NCBI GenBank assembly: GCA_003144015.1
Contig: QFWS01000001.1
Coordinates: 496,001 to 560,000, forward strand
Direction of reading: 5' to 3'
DNA: 64,000 bases
Source: Flavobacteriaceae bacterium LYZ1037
GTDB taxonomy: Bacteria; Bacteroidota; Bacteroidia; Flavobacteriales; Flavobacteriaceae
The notes under the pieces are model-generated. The model made no database searches. It had not been told where the DNA came from and worked only from the letters and a program-made list of their open reading frames with translations. Shown piece after piece: positions 53,420 through 63,145 of this stretch. The translations under genes and the position numbers were made by a program. The first letter of the stretch is position 1; each line of letters starts with the position of its first letter.

Positions 53420-55320
53420 TACTTATTTAATTTATAAGTGTTTCTATCTGTTAAACCTATTAACTGGTGTTCTAAAAGTGTTTTTAGTGTCGCTTGTAAT
53501 TCTTTTTCAGAACATTTAATGTGTTTAGCTAAGTCTCTTGAACTTAAATCAATTTGAGATAATACTTTTAAAACATCTTCTTTAATTTGATGAATATCTG
53601 TTTTAGCCTTTTTTAATTTTTTTGAGATACAAACCGAACAAATACCACATGCTTTTGCTTGCTTTTCACCAAAATAAGTAAGCAGTTGTACGTTTTTACA
53701 AGTTTTATTGTCTTCAACATAGTTAATTACAGCGTGGACTTGTTTATATTTTAAATCGTTCTGTTGCACAATATAATGCGAAATTCTATTAATTGCTTTA
53801 TCGTCTTCTCTTGGTTGTAAAAAAGTTATTTCAGAATCTGTAGTCAGCAAATTAAGAGTAATAATATCATCTTTCTCTAAAAGTTTTAACGCTGAAAACA
53901 ACTTGTCTTCTGTAACAGATGCTTTTTCTGAAACAAGAACAGAATTTATATTAATTTCGTTTTCAAATATTCCACCATAAGTTCTTAAAATGGTCTTCAC
54001 GATGTTGTTTAGATCATGATGGGTTTCTAAATACGTAAACAATCTGGTGTTGCTTACTATAAATTGTAAACTCGTTCGTTTATTAAATTGTTTTGACAGG
54101 CTAATAATGCTTGTTCTATCTAATAACTGAAGCGTATTGTAGGCTAACAGACTATTTAATTGATAGGTTTGGCAGAATTGATAGAAATTATAATCAAATA
54201 AAAGGTCTTGACCTTCACCATAAGAAATTTGAAAATAGTTACTAAGTTTCCTGTAAATATATTTAACATCATCAACGGAAGGCAACACTTTTAAAAACTG
54301 ATTTTTAACCAATAGCACATCGCTTTTATTTTTTAAAATAATAGCAAAAGCTTTGTCTCCATTTCTTCCAGCTCTACCTGCTTCCTGGAAATAACTCTCT
54401 ATGCTTTCTGGCAAATTTAAATGAATAACCGTTTTAACATCAGGTTTGTCAATCCCCATTCCAAAAGCATTCGTTGCAACCATCACTTGTTTTTGGTTGT
54501 TAATCCATTGCATCTGGTTTGCCTCTTTTATTTTACTAGACAACCCACCATGGTAAGAGGTTGCACTAATTCCTTTTTTTTGTAGAAAATCTACTATCTC
54601 TATAGTCATTCTTCTACTTCTAACGTAAATAATAGACGCTTGTGGATTTTTCTTTAAAATGGATTCTAATTTATAAAGCTTGTCTTCCTCATCAAAAGTC
54701 ATGTAGGCAAGATTAGAGCGCTCAAATGATTGTTTAAATATTTTAGGCTGAATAAAATCGAGTTCTTTTACAATATCTTCAACTACTTCGGGAGTTGCGG
54801 AAGCGGTTAAAGCAATACAATTAACACCAGGTTGAATTTGTCTTAATAACTGAATGTTTTTGTAAGCAGGTCTAAAATCGTTGCCCCATTGAGAAATACA
54901 GTGGGCTTCATCTACAGCTATTAAATTGACATGCATTTGTTTTATCCGGTCTTGAACCAATTCTTGTTGCAGACGTTCGGGTGATAAGTAAAGAAATTTG
55001 TAATTTCCATAAATACAATTATCTAAAAGTGTATCTAAATCATTATAAGATATTCCACTTGTAATACTTAAGGCTTTAATCCCTTTAAGCTTTAAAGATG
55101 TTACTTGATCTTTCATTAAAGCCACTAAGGGAGATACAACTATGCAGATCCCTTCTTTTGCAAGTGCTGGAATTTGAAAACATATAGATTTCCCACCACC
55201 TGTTGGTAGTAAGGCAAAAACATCTTCCCCTTCTAAGACGGCCTCAATGATCTCTTCTTGAAATGGTCTAAAGGAGGTGAAGTTCCAATAGCGTTCTAAT
55301 ATGTTTATGGGATGCTGCAT
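53419..55320 (-). CDS. recQ: ATP-dependent DNA helicase RecQ (short form)
   Basis: A 633-residue RecQ. Walker A PTGGGKS (near 38-44), DEAH near 131-134, AFGMGIDKPDVKTV and SYFQEAGRAGRNG. It keeps a zinc site (C...CGICSVC near 540-555) and a winged helix, then ends with a short C-terminal domain (LSQIDLSSRDLAKHIKCSEK) rather than an HRDC. This contrasts with the longer recQ at 18907, which lacks the cysteines. Coupled to fmt and to the AAA_28 gene by one-base TAATG overlaps. Confidence 0.93.
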   Translation of the reverse strand: MQHPINILERYWNFTSFRPFQEEIIEAVLEGEDVFALLPTGGGKSICFQIPALAKEGICIVVSPLVALMKDQVTSLKLKGIKALSITSGISYNDLDTLLDNCIYGNYKFLYLSPERLQQELVQDRIKQMHVNLIAVDEAHCISQWGNDFRPAYKNIQLLRQIQPGVNCIALTASATPEVVEDIVKELDFIQPKIFKQSFERSNLAYMTFDEEDKLYKLESILKKNPQASIIYVRSRRMTIEIVDFLQKKGISATSYHGGLSSKIKEANQMQWINNQKQVMVATNAFGMGIDKPDVKTVIHLNLPESIESYFQEAGRAGRNGDKAFAIILKNKSDVLLVKNQFLKVLPSVDDVKYIYRKLSNYFQISYGEGQDLLFDYNFYQFCQTYQLNSLLAYNTLQLLDRTSIISLSKQFNKRTSLQFIVSNTRLFTYLETHHDLNNIVKTILRTYGGIFENEININSVLVSEKASVTEDKLFSALKLLEKDDIITLNLLTTDSEITFLQPREDDKAINRISHYIVQQNDLKYKQVHAVINYVEDNKTCKNVQLLTYFGEKQAKACGICSVCISKKLKKAKTDIHQIKEDVLKVLSQIDLSSRDLAKHIKCSEKELQATLKTLLEHQLIGLTDRNTYKLNK

Positions 55321-55862
55321 TACAGCTTGTTTAAAGTATCTATTAAATAATCGACACGATTTTCTATGGTATCAAAAGGAATGTTTATTAAATTATATTG
55401 GTGTTTTTTATAGGTGTTTAGTAATTGTTCATGTATTTGAACAGCTTGGTCAAAGTTTTCATAGCGTTCACTATCACTTGTAAAAATGTCTTGCCAAGGC
55501 GCCAAAACAAAAACTTGATCGTATCTGCAAACTTGACAGGCATCTTTAAAGTTTTTGGGATAGGATTCATTGGCATAATCCATGTATGCCAAAACGTCTG
55601 GAACACCTCGGTCGATAAAAACAAAAGGCTTTTCAATTTTATTAGCTTCTTGAAATTGGGCCATTCTGCTTTCTAATAGTCGCTCACTAAACAATAGTGG
55701 GTTGGTTAAGAAAAGCTGTTCAATCCCTTCTTTTCTAGCATCGAGGATTACTTGTCTGGATATTTCTTCAAGACAGATATAATTTCTTTTTATTAGTTCG
55801 TTTATTAAAGACGTTTTCCCAGTTCCAGGACCTCCTGTAATAACAATTTTTTTTGAGCTCAA
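55320..55862 (-). CDS. AAA_28 family ATP-binding protein
   Basis: A 180-residue P-loop protein: GGPGTGKTS (9-17) with SSKKIVIT before it, and the AAA_28-type lid and Walker B-like strand PFVFIDRGVPDVLAYMDYA near 78-96. NadR-kinase-like. Role unknown; it could phosphorylate a small metabolite. Its stop overlaps the recQ ATG (TAATG), so it opens the operon. No membrane segments. Confidence 0.88.
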   Translation of the reverse strand: MSSKKIVITGGPGTGKTSLINELIKRNYICLEEISRQVILDARKEGIEQLFLTNPLLFSERLLESRMAQFQEANKIEKPFVFIDRGVPDVLAYMDYANESYPKNFKDACQVCRYDQVFVLAPWQDIFTSDSERYENFDQAVQIHEQLLNTYKKHQYNLINIPFDTIENRVDYLIDTLNKL

Positions 55863-56017
55863 ATTGGCAAGATTTTGGTTGTAAAATTCGGAATTTAAAT
55901 CAGAAATAAAAAATGTAAAGGAAATAGTATCTTTACAACTTGTAATAATGAAGATAAAATGATTGATATAACATTTTAAAATACGGTTTTCATTGTAAAT
56001 ATTTTAAGAAAAAATCT

Positions 56018-56311
56018 ATGAGTGCAGAAAAAAAAACAGAAGCTTTTTATAAAAAATTAAAAGCTCAATTATACGATACTTCTACTTGGCCAAGCGAATA
56101 TCTTTATAAATTTATTGTAAAGTCCGATGCTAAAAAAATTGCAGAAGTTGAAGTGATTTTTGACAATTTAGGAGCAGTTATTAACACGACAGAATCTAAG
56201 AATGGTAAATATACAAGCATTTCTATTAGTGTAAAAATGAATAATCCAGAACATGTTATTGAAAAATATATTGAAGTATCAGAAAAAGTAGAAGGTGTTA
56301 TTAGTCTTTAG
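56018..56311 (+). CDS. DUF493 (YbeD-like) protein
   Basis: A 97-residue ferredoxin-fold protein of the YbeD family: FYKKLKAQLYDTSTWPSEYL, then KFIVKSDA and an alternating strand NGKYTSISISVKMNNPE. E. coli YbeD is near lipoic acid genes and may be regulatory; here no lip genes are adjacent. Divergent from the AAA_28 gene with 155 bp between. Followed by the DUF4290-murA pair. Confidence 0.9.
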   Translation: MSAEKKTEAFYKKLKAQLYDTSTWPSEYLYKFIVKSDAKKIAEVEVIFDNLGAVINTTESKNGKYTSISISVKMNNPEHVIEKYIEVSEKVEGVISL

Positions 56312-56381
56312 TCTTTTTTTTTGTATTTTGCGGATGCATAATTAACTTCATGCACAAATTATAACTCTACACCTTTTTATT

Positions 56382-57035
56382 TTGATAGATAACATAGAAT
56401 ACAACACAGAACGTGATCATTTAATTATTCCAGAATATGGCAGACATATGCAGAAAATGATAACGTATGCAAAAACACGTGAAACTAAGGAAGAACGTAA
56501 TAAAGTGGCTAAAGCCATAATTTCAGTTATGGGAAATATGCAGCCTCATTTACGTGATGTGCCAGATTTTCAACATAAACTTTGGGATCAGCTGTTTATT
56601 ATGGCAGATTTTGATATTGATGTAGATTCTCCGTACCCAAAGCCTTCTCGTGAAGAATTATATGCCAGACCTGAAACTTTAAAATACCCTCAAAATTTTC
56701 CAAAATATAGATTTTACGGAAACAATATTAAAACCATGATTGATGTTGCATGTACATGGGAAGAAGGTGATATGAAAGAAGCTTTGGTTTATACCATTGC
56801 AAACCATATGAAAAAATGTTTTCTAAACTGGAATAAAGATACTGTAGAAGATGATGTTATTTTTGGTCATTTACGAGAATTATCTGGTGGAAAATTAGAC
56901 CTTAAAAACTTTGATGAAGATTTAACAGATGCCACTAGTTTAATGAGAAGCAAGAAAAAATATTCATCAAACACTAAAAAAACACATCATAAAAAAGGAG
57001 GAAGTCATTCAAATAGACCAAGAAAACGTTACTAA
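56382..57035 (+). CDS. DUF4290 family protein
   Basis: A 217-residue cytoplasmic protein typical of Bacteroidota. The start is TTG at 56382 (MIDNIEYNTERDHLIIPEYG); no ATG precedes it. The segment GRHMQKMI, ETKEERNKVAKAIISVMGNM and FPKYRFYGNNIKTMIDVA are hallmarks. The tail is basic and low-complexity (SSNTKKTHHKKGGSHSNRPR), suggesting nucleic-acid contact. It lies 6 nt before murA, so they are co-transcribed; role unknown. Confidence 0.88.
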   Translation: MIDNIEYNTERDHLIIPEYGRHMQKMITYAKTRETKEERNKVAKAIISVMGNMQPHLRDVPDFQHKLWDQLFIMADFDIDVDSPYPKPSREELYARPETLKYPQNFPKYRFYGNNIKTMIDVACTWEEGDMKEALVYTIANHMKKCFLNWNKDTVEDDVIFGHLRELSGGKLDLKNFDEDLTDATSLMRSKKKYSSNTKKTHHKKGGSHSNRPRKRY

Positions 57036-57041
57036 GCACTA

Positions 57042-58352
57042 ATGGGAATATTCAAAATTGAAGGAGGCCATCAGTTAAAAGGAAAGATCCAGCCTCAAGG
57101 AGCAAAAAATGAAGCACTTCAAATCTTATGTGCTGTATTATTAACACCAGATCTTGTTACCATTAACAATATACCAGATATTGTGGATGTTAATAAACTT
57201 ATAGAGTTATTAAAAAAACTAGGTGTAAAAGTTAACAAACTTGAAACTGGTACTTACACGTTTAAAGCAGATGAAATTAATCTTGCCTATTTAGAATCTG
57301 AAGCATTTAAAATAGACGGCAAAGGTTTAAGAGGTTCTATCATGATTGTTGGGCCACTTTTAGCTCGTTTTGGAAAAGGGTATATTCCTAAGCCAGGAGG
57401 AGATAAGATTGGTAGAAGGCGTTTAGACACCCACTTTGAAGGGTTTATAAATCTAGGCGCTAAGTTTAGATACAATCGCGAAGATCATTTTTATGGTGTT
57501 GAAGCCAAAAGATTAAAAGGAGCTTACATGCTTCTAGATGAAGCTTCAGTAACTGGAACTGCTAACATCGTTATGGCTGCTGTTTTAGCAGAAGGAACTA
57601 CGACAATATATAATGCAGCTTGTGAGCCTTATTTACAACAATTATGCAAAATGCTTAATCGCATGGGAGCAAAAATTAGTGGTATTGGCTCAAACATGTT
57701 GATTATAGAAGGAGTTGATAACCTTGGAGGTACTGAACATAGAATGCTTCCGGACATGATTGAGATTGGAAGCTGGATTGGTTTGGCTGCCATGACTAAG
57801 AGTGAGCTAACTATTACCAATGTAAGTTGGGACGATTTAGGTCAAATACCTGATGTTTTTAGAAAATTAGGTATTACAGTAGAACGTCAAGGAGATGATA
57901 TTCATATTCCAGCACATAAAGATGGTTATGAAATTCAAAACTATATTGACGGTTCTATTTTAACTATTTCCGATGCGCCTTGGCCAGGATTTACACCAGA
58001 TTTATTAAGTATTATTTTAGTTGTTGCAACTCAAGCAAGAGGGAGTGTATTAGTGCATCAAAAAATGTTTGAGAGCCGTTTGTTCTTTGTCGATAAATTA
58101 ATTGATATGGGCGCAAAAATTATTCTTTGCGATCCTCATAGAGCAACTGTAATTGGTTACGATTTTAAATCGCAATTGAAAGCAACAACCATGACATCGC
58201 CAGATATTAGAGCTGGTGTATCTTTATTAATTGCTGCATTGTCTGCTAAAGGAACATCAACAATACATAACATTGAACAAATAGATAGAGGTTATGAAAA
58301 TATAGACGAACGTCTCAGAGCCATTGGCGCCAAAATCGAACGTATTGCTTAA
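57042..58352 (+). CDS. murA: UDP-N-acetylglucosamine 1-carboxyvinyltransferase
   Basis: Catalyses the first committed step of peptidoglycan synthesis, adding enolpyruvyl from PEP to UDP-GlcNAc (436 residues, inverse-alpha/beta barrel pair). The loop that in E. coli reads PGGC-x-IG is PKPGGDKIG here, with Asp at residue 121 in place of the catalytic Cys. Asp-type MurA enzymes are known to be insensitive to fosfomycin. NGAKNEAL-type start (QGAKNEALQIL) and the DIRAGVSLLIAAL motif are normal. A terminator follows at 58352. Confidence 0.96.
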   Translation: MGIFKIEGGHQLKGKIQPQGAKNEALQILCAVLLTPDLVTINNIPDIVDVNKLIELLKKLGVKVNKLETGTYTFKADEINLAYLESEAFKIDGKGLRGSIMIVGPLLARFGKGYIPKPGGDKIGRRRLDTHFEGFINLGAKFRYNREDHFYGVEAKRLKGAYMLLDEASVTGTANIVMAAVLAEGTTTIYNAACEPYLQQLCKMLNRMGAKISGIGSNMLIIEGVDNLGGTEHRMLPDMIEIGSWIGLAAMTKSELTITNVSWDDLGQIPDVFRKLGITVERQGDDIHIPAHKDGYEIQNYIDGSILTISDAPWPGFTPDLLSIILVVATQARGSVLVHQKMFESRLFFVDKLIDMGAKIILCDPHRATVIGYDFKSQLKATTMTSPDIRAGVSLLIAALSAKGTSTIHNIEQIDRGYENIDERLRAIGAKIERIA

Positions 58353-58390
58353 AAAAAAGCTTCGAGAATTTATCGAAGCTTTTTTTTTTA
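58352..58390. terminator. murA terminator
   Basis: A-run, AAGCTTCGA-GAATTTA-TCGAAGCTT, T-run; a strong bidirectional terminator between murA (plus) and the SnoaL-like gene (minus). Confidence 0.88.
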
Positions 58391-58401
58391 ATTATAAGTT
58401 G

Positions 58402-58764
58402 TTAATCCATTCTATAGAAATACTGTTCACTTGCAATTTTTCCATCTTTAACTTCATAAACACATACCTCTTCCATTTTCTGTCTCCCATGTTCTTTAAA
58501 GGTACAATCGAATGCCATTTTTGCAGAAAAGAAGTTTCCTGCAACAACAGGATCGCTTATTTCGCTAGAATGAAACCCTTCAACACTGTCTAACCATTCT
58601 TTACTTTTATTCCAAACATTTTGCTTTCCAGTTATAACTTCATCAGGCATACCAGGCATTTCTTTACTTACCACATCATCATGATATAGTTGGTTAATGC
58701 ATTCTAAATTTTTTCCTTCTCTACATAATTCTACCCATTTTTGAGCAACTTCTTTAGTTTTCAT
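58402..58764 (-). CDS. SnoaL/NTF2-like protein
   Basis: A 120-residue protein with no signal peptide: TKEVAQKWVELCREGKNLEC, YHDDVVSKEMPGMPDEVITG and VYEVKDGKIASEQYFYRMD fit SnoaL-like cone folds. The acidic pocket residues seem present but the substrate is unknown. Its start overlaps the SGNH hydrolase stop by 11 nt, so the two are co-transcribed. Confidence 0.88.
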   Translation of the reverse strand: MKTKEVAQKWVELCREGKNLECINQLYHDDVVSKEMPGMPDEVITGKQNVWNKSKEWLDSVEGFHSSEISDPVVAGNFFSAKMAFDCTFKEHGRQKMEEVCVYEVKDGKIASEQYFYRMD

Positions 58765-59458
58765 GTTTTATAGTTTTAGTATTAATTAGTTCAATCATGG
58801 TGTTGTAAGACTCTTTATTTGTAACCCACGAATTAGAATTCTCGAATGAAAGGTCATTTAAATTGAAGTTGGGATACATTGTTTTAAACAAGATTAGCGC
58901 AGATAGAAAGCTCCCAGTTTTAGAAGGGTGAAACCCGTCTAGACCGTATAAACTCTTTAATCCATTAATATTATTATAAGCTTGCCATATCTCACCAACT
59001 GGACTTAACAAAGCATTATTGGTTTTTGCAGCTAGTTTATGGTTTTCTATAACACCATTAAAAGTAGTATAATAATGTTTAGATGGCCATACCATGAAAT
59101 AAATTAATTGGCTTCCGTTTTTGCTGCATAATGCCTTAATTTTTGACCCAAACTCAATCAACGTGTTTTTACCCTCCATTTGAGATGATGGTCCTTGCTG
59201 AATGATAACATAATTAAAATGTTCTTTATTCATTATTTTTTGAATTTTGCCATCATTCCAATGGTCTTCTAGCCCGTAATTGGGATAACACAAAGAGGTT
59301 GTTATAACCGTTTCGTTAAAATTTGTAGCTATATCTTTAAGGATATCAGGAAGATTGTTTGAATAGGTCAGGCTGTTTCCAATAAATAAAACATGATTTG
59401 GTTCACTTTGAGAATAGATAGACAATGAAAAAAGAAACAACACTAAATAACGTATCAT
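58754..59458 (-). CDS. SGNH/GDSL hydrolase, secreted
   Basis: A 234-residue esterase-type protein; start placed at ATG 59458 (MIRYLVLFLFSLSIYSQSE), giving a clean signal peptide, rather than 59497. Block I LFIGNSLTYSNN holds the nucleophile Ser; block III QQGPSS with the oxyanion Asn/Gly equivalent; block V DGFHPSKTG holds the Asp and His. Substrate (acetyl or acyl ester) unknown. Overlaps the SnoaL-like gene. Confidence 0.85.
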   Translation of the reverse strand: MIRYLVLFLFSLSIYSQSEPNHVLFIGNSLTYSNNLPDILKDIATNFNETVITTSLCYPNYGLEDHWNDGKIQKIMNKEHFNYVIIQQGPSSQMEGKNTLIEFGSKIKALCSKNGSQLIYFMVWPSKHYYTTFNGVIENHKLAAKTNNALLSPVGEIWQAYNNINGLKSLYGLDGFHPSKTGSFLSALILFKTMYPNFNLNDLSFENSNSWVTNKESYNTMIELINTKTIKHEN

Positions 59459-59526
59459 TGATAAATAATTTGGTTTACTAAATTTACTAAAAAGCACGTA
59501 TTAGCTTCTTAAAAATTTGTTATGTT

Positions 59527-60831
59527 TTATCTTAAAGCATTTTTATAAACTTGTAAGCAACGTTCTCGTGCTTCTTTATGATCTACCATTGGGGTAGGAT
59601 AGGTGGTTTCTTGAAATTCAGGAACCCATTTGGAAATATACTTTAAATCTTTATCGAATTTTTGAATTTGTGTGGTTGGGTTAAAAATCCTAAAATATGG
59701 AGCTGCATCGACGCCACAACCAGCAACCCATTGCCAGTTTCCAATATTACTAGCCATTTCGTAATCGTGTAATTTTTTAGCAAAATAGGCTTCTCCCCAA
59801 CGCCAATCTATTAACAAGTGTTTGCATAAAAAACTACCAACCAACATTCGAACTCGATTGTGCATAAACCCAGTCTGATTTAATTGTCGCATACCTGCAT
59901 CTACTAAAGGATAACCTGTTTGACCATTGCACCAAAGTTGAAAATCTTTTTTGTTGTTACGCCAAATAATCTGATCGTATTTAGGCTTAAAGCTATTGTA
60001 TACTGTTTGTGGAAAATGCCATAAGATTTGCATGAAAAACTCTCTCCAAATTAATTCCTGCAAGAACACTTCATTGGTTTCTAAAATGGTTTTTTTGACT
60101 ATTTTTCGAATGCTTACTGTTCCAAATCGTAAATGTGGTCCTAACCTGGAAGTGCTGTCTTGGTTTGGGAAATTTCTTGTGGATTCGTAGGTTTGTATGA
60201 GGTGAGAATGAAATGTATAATCAGATATTTTTTGTTTTGAAGGAATAAAACCTAAATTTTTAAGACTTATATCTGGTGCATTTTTAATCTGAAATAAATT
60301 ATGTAATTGACTTTCTGAATTATAAGAATTTAAAGTTTTTGTTTTAAACCTAGCTTTCCAGGTTTTCATGTAAGGTGTATACACTAAATAAGGTTTCCCA
60401 TCATTTTTTACAACCTCGTTTTTTTCAAAAATAACTTGATCTTTAAAAGTTTTAAATAAGATATTTTTACCAGACAAAAAAGTCTCTAATTTGTTATCGC
60501 GTTCTTGAGCATAAGGTTCATAATCGTGATTGGTGTAGACAGAGTGGATGTGATATTTAAGAATTAATTTGTTGTAAATATCCAAGGGTTTTCCTTCAAA
60601 CAAAGCAATATCGCTCTCATGATTTTCTTGTAGTTCTCTTTTTAGATTTTGAAGTGTTCTATAAATAAAAGTAACTCGAGCATCATCTTTTGGAAGTTCG
60701 TCTAAAATTTCAGTATCAAAAATAAATATTGGTAAAACGGGATATTCTCCTTTTAGAGAATAATACAAACCAACATTGTCAACAAGACGTAAATCTCTTC
60801 GAAACCAAAAAACAGATATTTTTTGTTTCAT
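59527..60831 (-). CDS. phr: Deoxyribodipyrimidine photolyase
   Basis: A 434-residue DNA repair photolyase (class I CPD type most likely). N-terminal antenna-binding domain with VFWFRRDLRLVDNVGL; C-terminal FAD domain with TSRLGPHLRFGTVS, NRVRMLVGSFL, and WRWGEAYFAKKLHDYEMASN, WQWVAGCGVDAAPYFRIFNP, including the Trp pair needed for CPD contact. Full length. Some cryptochromes share this profile. Reading direction away from the 74-residue gene, 27 nt gap. Confidence 0.93.
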   Translation of the reverse strand: MKQKISVFWFRRDLRLVDNVGLYYSLKGEYPVLPIFIFDTEILDELPKDDARVTFIYRTLQNLKRELQENHESDIALFEGKPLDIYNKLILKYHIHSVYTNHDYEPYAQERDNKLETFLSGKNILFKTFKDQVIFEKNEVVKNDGKPYLVYTPYMKTWKARFKTKTLNSYNSESQLHNLFQIKNAPDISLKNLGFIPSKQKISDYTFHSHLIQTYESTRNFPNQDSTSRLGPHLRFGTVSIRKIVKKTILETNEVFLQELIWREFFMQILWHFPQTVYNSFKPKYDQIIWRNNKKDFQLWCNGQTGYPLVDAGMRQLNQTGFMHNRVRMLVGSFLCKHLLIDWRWGEAYFAKKLHDYEMASNIGNWQWVAGCGVDAAPYFRIFNPTTQIQKFDKDLKYISKWVPEFQETTYPTPMVDHKEARERCLQVYKNALR

Positions 60832-60858
60832 ATTTATTACTACTTGCTTTATTTTTAA

Positions 60859-61083
60859 TTAAGTTGAGTGTGGTCTACCTTTTAATCGCTTTTCTACTTT
60901 GCGCTTCATAGCTGTAAGACGTTTCATGATGTCCATGATGTTTTCATCTTTTTGAGTTTTATATAACTCGTTTAATTCTAGAATAAGTTCTTTAGCTTCT
61001 CTAGAAATTTTTATACGATCGCTTGTAGATAGAGATTTTAAACTTGTTTGTTCAAATTCTAAAGCTTTTTCTATAAGATCCAT
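60859..61083 (-). CDS. Small helical hypothetical protein
   Basis: A 74-residue protein, strongly helical (Leu/Glu/Lys heptads, LILELNELYKTQKDENIMDI) ending in a basic RLKGRPHST. No family recognised. It lies 27 nt before phr on the same strand and is probably co-transcribed, so a light- or DNA-damage-related role would be a guess. Confidence 0.7.
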   Translation of the reverse strand: MDLIEKALEFEQTSLKSLSTSDRIKISREAKELILELNELYKTQKDENIMDIMKRLTAMKRKVEKRLKGRPHST

Positions 61084-61393
61084 AAGATTATTGTTTTAAA
61101 TAATTATTGTAATATATATTTAAATATTTATAAAGAGGCGAAATTATGATTAATAATTAGGTTTAATTTGAAATTATCGAATCTAAAGAAGTTTCTAGAT
61201 AAATAAATAATGTTTTTTATCACTTAATATTTTTCGCCAAGTTATTGGTTAATTATTTTGTAAACATACAAAATGTCCAATTTTAAATCACTAAAATTAG
61301 ACAATTTTAACATGTTTATTAGGTATTGTTTTTAAAACAAAAAACCTCGATTCCTCGAAGTTTTTTGTTTAAAATGAATTGGTTTATGGTATA
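61084..61393. other. Intergenic region with palindromes
   Basis: No gene. TGTCCAATTTTA-AATCAC-TAAAATTAGACA (61274-61303) is a 12-bp-arm inverted repeat with one mismatch, about 190 bp before the 74-residue gene's start. A terminator (AAAAAACCTCGA-TTCC-TCGAAGTTTTTT, about 61337-61370) for the CRTAC1-like gene follows. Confidence 0.55.
61332..61375 (-). terminator. Terminator of the CRTAC1-like gene
   Basis: TTTAAACAAAAAACTTCGA and TCGAGGTTTTTTGTTTTAAA arms (with one mismatch) around GGAA; strong A/T-run stem on the minus strand. Confidence 0.8.
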
Positions 61394-63145
61394 TTATTTT
61401 TTAATTATTTTATGTACGTAAGATTCTTTATTTGAAGTTAAATGAATAAAATAAAGTCCATTTGAAAAATGACTTAAATCAATTTGATTTTTAGAATTAG
61501 AAAGTACCGATTGTTGTTTAACAAGTTTCCCTGTAATATCATATAATTTATACGAAACGTCTTCAATGTTTTTAGTATTAACAGTTATGTAATTACTTGT
61601 TGGATTTGGATAAATACTAAAGTTTTCTGCTGAAAAGGATTCGGTATTTAAAGGTTGCGAACCTTCAACAATTACAAAAGATTCATTGATATTAGGATTA
61701 TAAATTTCATCTACAGCTCCAGAAGGCCAGATAACAACAATTTTAGTTATAGATGTTGCAGTGCCTAATCCAAAATGAGACATTAAAGAATTCATAGTTC
61801 CATAGCTTTCACCAGAACGGACTTCTCTAATTTGTTTTCCCCAAACACCATGTAATTCGATTCGTGCCCCAATACCATTTCTATTGCTTGCAACACCTTG
61901 TAATGTAATTTCACTCCAATTATTAGAATTTCCATTATTTAGATATAAGATGTCTGGATTGTTACTTGGACTATTATAGCCTGTACCAAAACCAGCAATA
62001 ACATCAATAAATCCATCGTTGTTTAAATCTCCAACAGCTGCACTCTGGATACTTAAACTGCCAGCTGGAAAAGGTGTTGGCATTACTGAGAAGGTTTTAT
62101 TTCCGTTATTTTTAAAAAGGACATGTTTGTTACTTGTATATCTAGAGGTTATAAAAAGATCGACAAAAGTATCATTATCAAAATCTTCCATGATGACCTG
62201 GATACCACCAGCACCTAGATTACTTAATTGTGTTGCAATTCCTGATGATGCTGTAATGTCTGTAAAAGTGCCATTACCATTATTTTCATAAATTATACTC
62301 GACACATCATGGTTTATTAAGACACAATCTAAATCGCCATCGTTATCTATATCTTCAAAATTAGCAGACCAAGATTGCGCATAAGGCACCAGACCTGCAG
62401 CAACACCAACGTCTGTAAAGTTACCATTGCCATCGTTTTGAAATAATTGATTAACACGTCTACCATCATATTGATTATAGACCCCTAATCGACACTTAGA
62501 AATGTATAGATCTTGGTCTCCATCGTTATCATAATCGACCCAAATACTTCCATAATTTCCAGAGTTATCTGAAGGAATTGTTGACGTCGCATTTATTAAA
62601 CCACTATTATTATAGGTAAAGGAACCACTGCCATTATTAGAATATGCAGAAGATACACCAACATCATTACAGCCAAAGAAATCAATAGTTCCATTGTTAT
62701 CAATATCTGCAAAATTAGCATTCTGTAAGAAAATTTGAGGACTACTTAAGATAGTTTCATCGTAATCTGTTCCATTATTTTTTGCTGTAAGAAGTTTTAA
62801 ATAATTATAAGAACCACCAACAATAATATCGTTATATCCATCTTCATTAACATCTGCAATAACCATTCCCCATTCACTTCCAGAGCCTGTAATACTTCCG
62901 TAATTTAGTCTAGTAAAATCTCCGCCAGGAGTAGTGCTTTGATATTCAACTTCTAAATATCTGGCGTTTCTTAAACGAACCAAATCGTCTAATCCGTCTC
63001 CATTCATATCTGCAACACCAATAGCACAGCCACTATTAAGCATTGTATTATCTACCCTCGAATTAGCATTGTTAAAAGTAACTTGAGAGATTAATACATA
63101 TGGCAAAACCATACATAAAGTAAAAAGTAATTTTTTAAGATTCAT
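61394..63145 (-). CDS. CRTAC1-like FG-GAP/ASPIC secreted protein, T9SS cargo
   Basis: A 583-residue exported protein, signal peptide about 1-21 (YVLISQ). Residues about 40-400 are FG-GAP/VCBS repeats with calcium-binding DMNGDGLDD, DVNEDGYND, DYDNDGDQD, DIDNDGDLD and DLNNDGFID motifs, a beta-propeller. Residues about 415-490 fit the ASPIC/UnbV domain (NRNGIGARIELHGVW, HFGLGTAT). C-terminal about 510-583 is a T9SS type A sorting domain (FSIYPNPTSNYITV). Function in Bacteroidota is unknown; surface binding or matrix building is likely. Confidence 0.9.
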   Translation of the reverse strand: MNLKKLLFTLCMVLPYVLISQVTFNNANSRVDNTMLNSGCAIGVADMNGDGLDDLVRLRNARYLEVEYQSTTPGGDFTRLNYGSITGSGSEWGMVIADVNEDGYNDIIVGGSYNYLKLLTAKNNGTDYDETILSSPQIFLQNANFADIDNNGTIDFFGCNDVGVSSAYSNNGSGSFTYNNSGLINATSTIPSDNSGNYGSIWVDYDNDGDQDLYISKCRLGVYNQYDGRRVNQLFQNDGNGNFTDVGVAAGLVPYAQSWSANFEDIDNDGDLDCVLINHDVSSIIYENNGNGTFTDITASSGIATQLSNLGAGGIQVIMEDFDNDTFVDLFITSRYTSNKHVLFKNNGNKTFSVMPTPFPAGSLSIQSAAVGDLNNDGFIDVIAGFGTGYNSPSNNPDILYLNNGNSNNWSEITLQGVASNRNGIGARIELHGVWGKQIREVRSGESYGTMNSLMSHFGLGTATSITKIVVIWPSGAVDEIYNPNINESFVIVEGSQPLNTESFSAENFSIYPNPTSNYITVNTKNIEDVSYKLYDITGKLVKQQSVLSNSKNQIDLSHFSNGLYFIHLTSNKESYVHKIIKK

